Shown here piece after piece: positions 7,470 to 14,182 of a stretch of 57,220 nucleotides of DNA. Both the position numbers and the translations under genes were made by a program. Source of the stretch: Flavobacteriaceae bacterium UBA1115. GTDB lineage: Bacteria > Bacteroidota > Bacteroidia > Flavobacteriales > Flavobacteriaceae. The notes under the pieces are model-generated. The model did no database searches and had not been told where the DNA came from. It saw only the letters and a program-made list of their open reading frames with translations. The stretch lies in assembly GCA_002313325.1 (NCBI GenBank), contig DCBE01000019.1:1-57220 (forward strand), given 5' to 3'. Position 1 is the stretch's first letter. Every line of letters begins with the position of its first letter.

Positions 7470-8778
7470 CAAAGCCAATATTTACACCCAGTTTTTCGGC
7501 AATCAATTTATTGATGCGCTTTTTGACCGAGTCGATTTTAACACTTTGAAGCACATTGTTGGCAAAGGCATAAGTCAATAAGCCCCTTGCTTCTTTTGTG
7601 GGGATGCCACGTGTTTGCATGTAAAACAACGCATCTTCGTCTAACTGACCTATGGTACAGCCATGACTACACTTCACATCGTCGGCGAAAATCTCCAACT
7701 GGGGCTTGGTGTTGATGCTTGCCTTGTCATCCATTAAAATATTATTGTTTTGCTGAAAGGCATTTGTTTTTTGCGCCTTTTTCTCAACAATTATTTTTCC
7801 GTTAAATACACCCGTTGATTTTTCAGCAAAAATTCCTTTATAGTCTTGGTGGCTTTCGCTATTTGGTTGGGCGTGGTGCACCAAGGTGTGGTGATCCACA
7901 AATTGGCTACCTTCAATAAGTGTAATACCTTTCATCGTGGAGTTGATTTCCGGATCTTTATGATAGAAGTTCAGGTTGTTTCGGGTTAGTTTTCCGCCAA
8001 AAGAAAAGGTGTGCACTTTGGCATGACTGTGCTTTCGTTGCGAAATATAGGTGCTGTCAATAAGCGAAGCCGTTGTTTGGTCGTTTTGTATTTTGTAGTA
8101 ATCCAATTGTGCATTTTGCTCGTTAAAAATTTCAGTTACCACATTGGTAAAAGATTCGTTTGTTGTCAAGCTTTGGTGGCGCTCCACAATTTGTATTTCC
8201 GCATTTTTCTCAACCACAATGAGGTTGCGTGGTTGCAGCAATAGACTTGGATTTTTATCCGTGGTAAAATGGATGATTTGCACAGGTTTCTCCACCAATT
8301 TTCCTTCTGGAACATGAATGTATGCCCCCTCTTTTGTAAAGGCAGTATTGAGCGCTGTTAATGAAGCGTCTTTTGCTGCAATTTGATTGAAGTATTTCTT
8401 AATCGTAGCCGCATACTTTGGCTTGGTGAGTGCCGCCGATAGCAAGCAAACATCAACGCCTACATGTGTGGTTTCCGATAGATAAGCATTATAAATACCA
8501 TCTACAAAAACAATTTTATAAGTATCAACATCTTGCAAGATGTATTCTTTTACCTCGTCTAATTTTAGACTTACTTCCTCTTTTGGGAAAACCGTATAGT
8601 TCGTTTTGATGAGGTTACGTAAAGGCGTGTATTTCCAGTCCTCTTCTTTTTTGGTAGGAAAGCCTTGCTGCTCAAAAACTTCAATAGCAGCCGCACGCTG
8701 GTCTTGCAGTTTATGTTGCGGGCCATATTGAGCGTCAAATGCCAAGTATGAAGACAATAAGGTTTCTTTTAAATCCAT
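7462..8778 (-). CDS. sufD: Fe-S cluster assembly protein SufD
   Basis: A 438-residue SufB/SufD-family beta-helix protein. It has the SufD-type N-terminal helical region (EEDWKYTPLRNLI near residue 42) and the conserved C-terminal KCSHGCTIGQLDEDALFYMQTRGI segment (about 370-395). The cysteine and histidine in that segment correspond to the residues of the SufB-SufD interface where clusters form. SufD acts in the SufBC2D scaffold. Its ATG shares a base with the sufC stop (TAATG), so translation is probably coupled. Confidence 0.93.
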   Translation of the reverse strand: MDLKETLLSSYLAFDAQYGPQHKLQDQRAAAIEVFEQQGFPTKKEEDWKYTPLRNLIKTNYTVFPKEEVSLKLDEVKEYILQDVDTYKIVFVDGIYNAYLSETTHVGVDVCLLSAALTKPKYAATIKKYFNQIAAKDASLTALNTAFTKEGAYIHVPEGKLVEKPVQIIHFTTDKNPSLLLQPRNLIVVEKNAEIQIVERHQSLTTNESFTNVVTEIFNEQNAQLDYYKIQNDQTTASLIDSTYISQRKHSHAKVHTFSFGGKLTRNNLNFYHKDPEINSTMKGITLIEGSQFVDHHTLVHHAQPNSESHQDYKGIFAEKSTGVFNGKIIVEKKAQKTNAFQQNNNILMDDKASINTKPQLEIFADDVKCSHGCTIGQLDEDALFYMQTRGIPTKEARGLLTYAFANNVLQSVKIDSVKKRINKLIAEKLGVNIGFDV

Positions 8779-9524
8779 TAGGCGCCTTGTTTTATCCAGT
8801 CGTATCCTTTTTTTTCTAACTCAAGGGCGAGCTCTTTGGTCCCAGACTTCACAATCTTACCTTCGTGTAGGACGTGAACAAAATCAGGAACAATGTGCTC
8901 TAGTAAACGTTGGTAGTGCGTGATAACAACAATTGCCCTATCCTTGCCCCTAAGTTTGTTTACGCCATTGGCTACAATACGCAAGGCATCAATGTCCAAA
9001 CCCGAATCGGTTTCGTCCAATATGGCAAGCTTGGGTTCAAGCATGGCCATTTGAAAAATTTCATTTCGCTTCTTTTCGCCACCAGAAAAACCTTCGTTTA
9101 GTGAGCGCGACAAAAACCGGGAATCAATTTCCAAAAGGGCGGCCTTTTCACGAATTTTTTTCAGCATTTCGTTCGCAGGCATGTCTTCCAAGCCTTTTAC
9201 TTTTCGGTTTTGATTGATGGCTGTTTTTATAAAATTAGTTACCGTTACGCCAGGAATTTCAACGGGATATTGAAACGATAAAAAGATGCCTTTGTGTGCA
9301 CGTTCGTCTGCAGTTAAATCAGCAATATCCTCTCCATCAAACAAAATTGTTCCTTGAGAAATTTCATAATCTTCATGACCAGCAACAACGGTCGAAAGCG
9401 TACTCTTTCCAGAGCCATTTGGCCCCATGATGGCATGTACTTCCCCAGGCTTTACGTCTAGGTTAATCCCTTGTAAAATGGTTTTGCCTTCACAGCCGGC
9501 ATGTAAATTGTCTATGCTTAACAT
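8778..9524 (-). CDS. sufC: Fe-S cluster assembly ATPase SufC
   Basis: A 248-residue ABC-type ATPase without membrane segments. Walker A GPNGSGKST is near residue 35, the ABC signature FSGGEKKRNEI is near residue 145, Walker B LAILDETDSGLDID is near residue 165, and the switch histidine is in VITHYQRLL. SufC binds SufB and SufD and drives the shape change needed for cluster assembly. It starts three bases after the small lipoprotein gene and overlaps sufD by one base. Confidence 0.95.
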   Translation of the reverse strand: MLSIDNLHAGCEGKTILQGINLDVKPGEVHAIMGPNGSGKSTLSTVVAGHEDYEISQGTILFDGEDIADLTADERAHKGIFLSFQYPVEIPGVTVTNFIKTAINQNRKVKGLEDMPANEMLKKIREKAALLEIDSRFLSRSLNEGFSGGEKKRNEIFQMAMLEPKLAILDETDSGLDIDALRIVANGVNKLRGKDRAIVVITHYQRLLEHIVPDFVHVLHEGKIVKSGTKELALELEKKGYDWIKQGA

Positions 9525-9527
9525 ATA

Positions 9528-9881
9528 TTAATTGTTGGGTTTGATACTTGTTTTGTCCGTTGGATTTACCAAAGAATCGATATCGGTTACTCGGATGAGT
9601 TTATCCCAGCCTTCATCAACAGTATTGTCTTCCACGACTCCTTTGATATACACAGGGATCATGTCATATTCGTCGCGCTTAATGGGTGTGCACAAGTCGT
9701 TTAGCTCGTGCATTTTATCATCAATAATAACGCCGTATATTTCAGTTCCAGTATTGAGCACAGCAGCATCGGCCAGAAATAGAAATTCGCCAAAAAATTG
9801 CGGGTTTCCAGCTGATTTTTTTGAAATTTGCGCGCAAGAGACTACAAACGATAATATTAAAATAAAAATGGATTTTTTCAT
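9528..9881 (-). CDS. Small predicted lipoprotein within the SUF operon (NlpE-C/OB-like)
   Basis: A 117-residue protein with a lipoprotein signal: MKKSIFILILSFVVSC ends in a lipobox, with the cysteine at 16. The mature part has a beta-rich segment reading EIYGVIIDDKMHELNDL, then DMIPVYIKGVV, then GWDKLIRVTDI, which resembles the OB-fold C-terminal domain found in NlpE-like lipoproteins. That resemblance is from memory and uncertain. It is inserted between sufB (12-base gap) and sufC (3-base gap), so it is almost certainly cotranscribed with them. An envelope lipoprotein inside a cytosolic Fe-S operon is unusual. A sensing or iron-related role is only a guess. Confidence 0.75.
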   Translation of the reverse strand: MKKSIFILILSFVVSCAQISKKSAGNPQFFGEFLFLADAAVLNTGTEIYGVIIDDKMHELNDLCTPIKRDEYDMIPVYIKGVVEDNTVDEGWDKLIRVTDIDSLVNPTDKTSIKPNN

Positions 9882-9893
9882 GAAATAGGGGAT

Positions 9894-11339
9894 TTATCCG
9901 ACAGAGCCTTCCAATGAAATCTCAAGTAGTTTTTGGGCTTCCACAGCAAACTCCATGGGCAGTTTATTTAAAACATCTTTACTAAAACCATTTACGATAA
10001 GCGCGATGGCTTTTTCAGTGTCTATACCACGCTGGTTACAATAGAATATTTGGTCTTCGCCAATTTTACTAGTCGTGGCTTCGTGTTCTATTTTGGCGCT
10101 TTTGCTCTTTGCCTCAATGTATGGGAACGTGTGTGCGCCGCAAGCATTGCCCATCAGCAGCGAATCGCATTGCGAAAAATTCCGTGCGTTTTTGGCATTA
10201 GCGCCAACTTTTACCAATCCGCGGTAACTGTTGTGCGATTGCCCTGCCGAAATACCTTTTGAAATAATGGTACTCTTGGTGCGTTTGCCCAAGTGAATCA
10301 TTTTGGTTCCTGTATCCGCTTGTTGGTGATTGTTGGTAACGGCAATCGAATAAAATTCGCCAATGCTATCGTTTCCTTTTAAAATACAAGAAGGGTATTT
10401 CCAAGTAACAGCAGAGCCTGTTTCTACTTGCGTCCAAGATATTTTGGAACGCTCGTGACAGATACCTCGTTTGGTTACAAAATTAAAAACGCCGCCCACG
10501 CCGTATTTGTCTCCCGGAAACCAGTTTTGCACGGTAGAATATTTTATTTCGGCATCGTCAAGGGCAATAAGTTCCACCACAGCTGCGTGCAATTGGTTTT
10601 CATCACGTGCAGGTGCAGTACAGCCTTCTAAATAACTCACATAACTACCTTCATCAGCAATCACAAGCGTACGCTCAAATTGTCCTGTTCCCGCTTGATT
10701 GATGCGGAAGTATGTAGACAGCTCCATGGGGCAGCGAACACCCTTAGGAATATAGCAAAACGACCCATCAGAAAACACCGCTGAATTAAGCGCCGCGTAG
10801 TAGTTGTCAGTTCGTGGAATGACAGAACCAATGTATTTTTTAACTAATTCAGGATGCTCCTTGATGGCTTCTGAAATGGAGCAGAAAATAATGCCTTTCT
10901 CTGCCAAGGTATCTTTAAAGGTGCTTGCAACCGAAACAGAATCCATTACGATATCAACAGCAACACCAGCCAATTTTTTTTGTTCCTCCAGTGAAATGCC
11001 CAGTTTTTCAAAAGTTTTAAGCAGCTCGGGGTCTACTTCGTCAAGGCTGTCGTATTTGACCTGCGCCTTGGGTGCAGAATAATATGCAATGCTCTGTAAG
11101 TCGGGCTTTTTGTATTTGACATTTGCCCAATCGGGCTCTTCCATTTGTTGGAATTTTTCAAAAGCTTCTAGGCGCCATTTGGTCATCCAAGCGGGCTCGC
11201 CCTTTCGATTAGAAATCGCACGTACAATATCTTGATTAAGCCCAACAGGGAACGTATCCGATTCTATATCGGTATAAAATCCGTATTCGTACTCTTTTGT
11301 TTCCAGCTCTTTTTTTAATTCTTCTTCAGTGTATGCCAT
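9894..11339 (-). CDS. sufB: Fe-S cluster assembly scaffold SufB
   Basis: A 481-residue SufB. Typical blocks are the N-terminal GEPAWMTKWRLEAFEKF, the central SFCYIPKGVRCPMELSTYFRIN, YLEGCTAPARDENQLHAAVVE, and the C-terminal region ending in QIFYCNQRGIDTEKA. These are the most conserved parts of the family and include the cysteine that receives sulfur. SufB is the main scaffold of SufBC2D in the cytosol. It is the second gene of the operon, 9 bases after the A-type carrier. The length is normal. Confidence 0.95.
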   Translation of the reverse strand: MAYTEEELKKELETKEYEYGFYTDIESDTFPVGLNQDIVRAISNRKGEPAWMTKWRLEAFEKFQQMEEPDWANVKYKKPDLQSIAYYSAPKAQVKYDSLDEVDPELLKTFEKLGISLEEQKKLAGVAVDIVMDSVSVASTFKDTLAEKGIIFCSISEAIKEHPELVKKYIGSVIPRTDNYYAALNSAVFSDGSFCYIPKGVRCPMELSTYFRINQAGTGQFERTLVIADEGSYVSYLEGCTAPARDENQLHAAVVELIALDDAEIKYSTVQNWFPGDKYGVGGVFNFVTKRGICHERSKISWTQVETGSAVTWKYPSCILKGNDSIGEFYSIAVTNNHQQADTGTKMIHLGKRTKSTIISKGISAGQSHNSYRGLVKVGANAKNARNFSQCDSLLMGNACGAHTFPYIEAKSKSAKIEHEATTSKIGEDQIFYCNQRGIDTEKAIALIVNGFSKDVLNKLPMEFAVEAQKLLEISLEGSVG

Positions 11340-11348
11340 AGCATTTGT

Positions 11349-11678
11349 TTAAAGTGAAAAACTCTCCCCACAACCACAGGTACGGTTGGCGTTTGGATTG
11401 TTGAATACAAATCCCTTGCCATTTAATCCTCCTGAATATTCTAGTGTCGTTCCTACAAGATACAAAAAGCTTTTTTTGTTTACCACAATGCGCACATCGT
11501 TGTCTTCAAAAATTTTATCGTCCTCACCAAGGTCGGCGTCAAACTTAAGCTCATAGGACAAGCCCGAACAGCCACCACTTTTAACACCTACGCGTACAAA
11601 GTGTGAGGTAATATCCACGCCATCGCTCAGCATCATCTGCACTACTTTTTCTTTTGCCTGTGACGAAACTTTTATCAT
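11349..11678 (-). CDS. sufA: A-type Fe-S carrier (SufA/IscA/ErpA family)
   Basis: A 109-residue A-type carrier. The three cluster-binding cysteines are visible: one in KSGGCSGLSYELKF near residue 38 and two in the C-terminal RTCGCGESF. Such proteins receive clusters from the scaffold and pass them to target enzymes. The open frame extends ten codons upstream, but MIKVSSQAKEKV at 11678 is the family start and lies just after the promoter. It is the first gene of the operon. Naming it sufA rather than erpA or iscA rests on the context alone. Confidence 0.9.
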   Translation of the reverse strand: MIKVSSQAKEKVVQMMLSDGVDITSHFVRVGVKSGGCSGLSYELKFDADLGEDDKIFEDNDVRIVVNKKSFLYLVGTTLEYSGGLNGKGFVFNNPNANRTCGCGESFSL

Positions 11679-11705
11679 AGCCTTGTTTGGATTAATTTTA
11701 AAGCA

Positions 11706-11713
11706 CAAATATA
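11706..11713 (-). promoter_or_regulatory. -7 element TATATTTG for the SUF operon
   Basis: On the minus strand TATATTTG matches TAnnTTTG and is 27 bases upstream of the sufA ATG at 11678. All ten genes down to 4092 follow with small gaps or overlaps, so this may drive the whole unit. No clear -33 TTG and no obvious operator repeat are seen. Confidence 0.55.
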
Positions 11714-11786
11714 CGTATTTTGGGTTGATAGTTTAGTTGTCCGTATCAGGTTTATATATCGTGCTATTTGCCTTTTCAATTAACGC

Positions 11787-11818
11787 TTGAATTGTCAACC
11801 TAAAATAACCTAATTTTG
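11787..11818 (+). promoter_or_regulatory. Promoter TTG-N21-TAATTTTG for thiL
   Basis: TTG at 11787-11789 and TAATTTTG at 11811-11818 are separated by 21 bases. A second TTG at 11792-11794 would give a 16-base spacer. The -7 element is followed by only CGCC before the thiL ATG at 11823, which points to a leaderless transcript. Confidence 0.6.
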
Positions 11819-11822
11819 CGCC

Positions 11823-12860
11823 ATGCTTGAAGAAAAAAAACCATCCAAAATCTCCCTTGAAGATTTAGGCGAATTTGCCTTAATCGAACAGCTTACGAAA
11901 TCGGCTACCACAGCCCTGCCCTCAACCCTTCACGGGATTGGCGACGATGCGGCGGTATTAAAGCACGAAGGCGAAATGGTGGTCAGTACCGATATGCTTG
12001 TGGAAGGTGTACATTTTGATTTGGGCTATATGCCCCTAAAACACTTGGGTTATAAAGCGGTAGTAGTAAACCTTTCGGATATCTATGCTATGGGCGCACA
12101 AGCCACACAAGTATTGGTATCGATCGCGGTTTCCAATCGCTTCACCTTAGAGGCCGTGGAAGAGCTATACTCTGGCATACACTTGGCGTGTAAGACCTAC
12201 GACGTTGACTTGGTTGGAGGCGATACCACGTCCTCCAAGCAAGGCATACAACTTTCGCTCACTGTGGTGGGTATTGCCCCCAAAACGGGTGCCATCAAGC
12301 GCAGTGGTGCCAACGAAAAAGATCTTTTGGTGGTTTCGGGAGATTTGGGAGCCGCCTATATGGGCTTGCAAGTGTTGGCACGTGAAAACGAAGTGTTTAA
12401 AGCCAACCCCAACCACAAACCTGACCTTGATCCCTACACCTATTTGGTGGAACGTCAGCTAAAACCCGAGGCGCGAAAAGACATCGTAACGCTTTTGGAA
12501 GCGCTTGAAGTTACGCCAACCTCCATGATAGACATCAGCGATGGACTGTCTTCTGAAATCTTGCATTTGTGTAAACAAAGCGAGGTAGGCTGCCGTCTAT
12601 ACGAAGAAAAGATCCCCCTTGACCCGCAGTTTATTGCTGTGTGTGAAGAATTTAATTTAGACAGTACCACGCTAGCGCTCAGTGGTGGTGAGGACTACGA
12701 ACTCTTGTTTACCATCAAGCAAGAAGATTTTAAAAAAATAAAAGCCAACCCCAACCTAACGGTTATTGGACACATGACCAGCAAGTCTCGCGGCGCAAAT
12801 TTGGTTACCCGTGGCGATGAGGTGATTCCGCTTAAAGCCCAAGGCTGGAAGGCGTTTTAG
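11823..12860 (+). CDS. thiL: Thiamine-monophosphate kinase
   Basis: A 345-residue ATP-dependent kinase of the PurM/SelD/ThiL fold. Diagnostic blocks are GIGDDAAVL near residue 39, STDMLVEGVHFDL near residue 57, VNLSDIYAMGA near residue 81, LVGGDTTSS near residue 130, ISDGLSSEI near residue 237 and LSGGEDYELLFT near residue 285. It phosphorylates thiamine monophosphate to thiamine diphosphate in the cytosol. No other thiamine gene is nearby and no TPP riboswitch is seen in the leader. The stop codon overlaps the stop of the convergent aminopeptidase gene. Confidence 0.93.
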   Translation: MLEEKKPSKISLEDLGEFALIEQLTKSATTALPSTLHGIGDDAAVLKHEGEMVVSTDMLVEGVHFDLGYMPLKHLGYKAVVVNLSDIYAMGAQATQVLVSIAVSNRFTLEAVEELYSGIHLACKTYDVDLVGGDTTSSKQGIQLSLTVVGIAPKTGAIKRSGANEKDLLVVSGDLGAAYMGLQVLARENEVFKANPNHKPDLDPYTYLVERQLKPEARKDIVTLLEALEVTPTSMIDISDGLSSEILHLCKQSEVGCRLYEEKIPLDPQFIAVCEEFNLDSTTLALSGGEDYELLFTIKQEDFKKIKANPNLTVIGHMTSKSRGANLVTRGDEVIPLKAQGWKAF

Positions 12861-14140
12861 TCATTCATCAACCCCTCAATTTCATCTGGGTCTATCGGGA
12901 TATTGGCCATTAAATTCACAGGCGCACCGCTTGCTTGCACCACCACATCATCTTCCAATCGGATACCAAAACCTTCATTAGGGATATAAATCCCCGGCTC
13001 AACTGTAAAGACCATATTGGGCTGCATGGGTTCGTCCAATAATCCGTAATCATGCGTATCCAAGCCCAAATGGTGGGAGGTACCGTGCATAAAGTACTTT
13101 TTATAGGCCTCGGCATTGTCCGACACCTCCTTTTTGGTTAGTAGGCCTAGATCGACTAGTGCGCTGCTCATCAGTTTACCTACTTCTATGTGATAAGCCT
13201 TCCAAAGCACACTAGGCATCAGCAACTGGGTGGCTTCATCTTTTACATTGAGTACGGCTTCATACACTGCTCGTTGTCGGGGGCTAAACCGTCCAGAAAC
13301 AGGAATAGTGCGTGTCATATCGGACGAATAGTTTCCGTATTCGGCACCAACGTCCATCAATATCAATTCGCCTGCTTTACACTGCCTGCTGTTTTCAATA
13401 TAGTGCAGTACATTGTTATTAGCTCCAGATGCAATGATGGGGGTATAGGCGAAGCCCTTGGATCGGTTGCGCAAAAATTCGTGTGCAAATGCTGCCTCAA
13501 TCTCAAACTCCCAAACACCCGGTTTTACAAAACCCAAGACGCGTTTAAACCCTTTTTCGGTAATGTTGCAAGCCTGTTGTATGTGTGCAATTTCTTCTTG
13601 GTCTTTTACCCCTCGCAATTCTTGTAAAATAAAATTACTTTTTTCGTAATTCTTTTTTGGAAATTGTTCCTTGCACCATGCTATAAAGCGATCTTCCCGC
13701 GTTTGGGTTTCTACTTTAGCACGGTAGTGCTCGTTGGTGTTGATGTAAATATTTTCGACCTGCTTGGCCAACGCCAAAAAGGATGCTTCAAAGTCTGAAG
13801 TCCACTGTACATTGTCAATGCCTGTTACGGCCGTAGCCTCACTTTTGGTGAGTTTGTGTCCTTCCCAAACGGTAATATATGCTTTAGTCTCCCGCACAAA
13901 AACCATTTCCCGTTGCTTTGGATCTTTTGCATCGGGACATAGGACAAGGATGGTTTCTTCCTGATCGACCCCCGTAAGGTAAAATAAATCACGCTGTTGC
14001 TCAAAAGGCAAAGTGCTATCGGCACTGATGGGATAAATGTCATTAGCATTAAATATGGCAATGCTTTTGGGCTTGAGTTTTGCCATAAAACGTTGGCGGT
14101 GTTTGGTAAAAACAGCAGAAGGGAGGCGTGTATATTTCAT
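12857..14140 (-). CDS. pepP: Xaa-Pro aminopeptidase (M24B, aminopeptidase P family)
   Basis: A 427-residue peptidase with an N-terminal creatinase-like domain and a C-terminal pita-bread catalytic domain. Metal ligands are visible in DVGAEYGNYSSDMTRT (two aspartates, near residue 262), HGTSHHLGLDTHD (histidine, near residue 345), VEPGIYIP (glutamate) and GIRLEDDV (glutamate). It removes N-terminal residues that precede proline. The frame opens at a GTG at 14167, but the ATG at 14140 (MKYTRLPSAVF) gives a normal start. No signal peptide is seen, so it is probably cytosolic. The last three bases overlap the thiL stop on the other strand. Confidence 0.9.
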   Translation of the reverse strand: MKYTRLPSAVFTKHRQRFMAKLKPKSIAIFNANDIYPISADSTLPFEQQRDLFYLTGVDQEETILVLCPDAKDPKQREMVFVRETKAYITVWEGHKLTKSEATAVTGIDNVQWTSDFEASFLALAKQVENIYINTNEHYRAKVETQTREDRFIAWCKEQFPKKNYEKSNFILQELRGVKDQEEIAHIQQACNITEKGFKRVLGFVKPGVWEFEIEAAFAHEFLRNRSKGFAYTPIIASGANNNVLHYIENSRQCKAGELILMDVGAEYGNYSSDMTRTIPVSGRFSPRQRAVYEAVLNVKDEATQLLMPSVLWKAYHIEVGKLMSSALVDLGLLTKKEVSDNAEAYKKYFMHGTSHHLGLDTHDYGLLDEPMQPNMVFTVEPGIYIPNEGFGIRLEDDVVVQASGAPVNLMANIPIDPDEIEGLMND

Positions 14141-14182
14141 ATCGTAAAGTAAAAAAATTATATTCACATAAAATTATTACCT

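Noticed and set aside
9532..9888. 118-codon open frame antisense to the SUF lipoprotein gene
   Set aside because: The minus-strand frame has a clear lipobox and operon spacing; the plus-strand frame has neither a promoter nor a recognisable domain.
11719..11822. TPP riboswitch upstream of thiL
   Set aside because: The leader is essentially absent (-7 element four bases from the ATG) and no THI-box sequence is seen.
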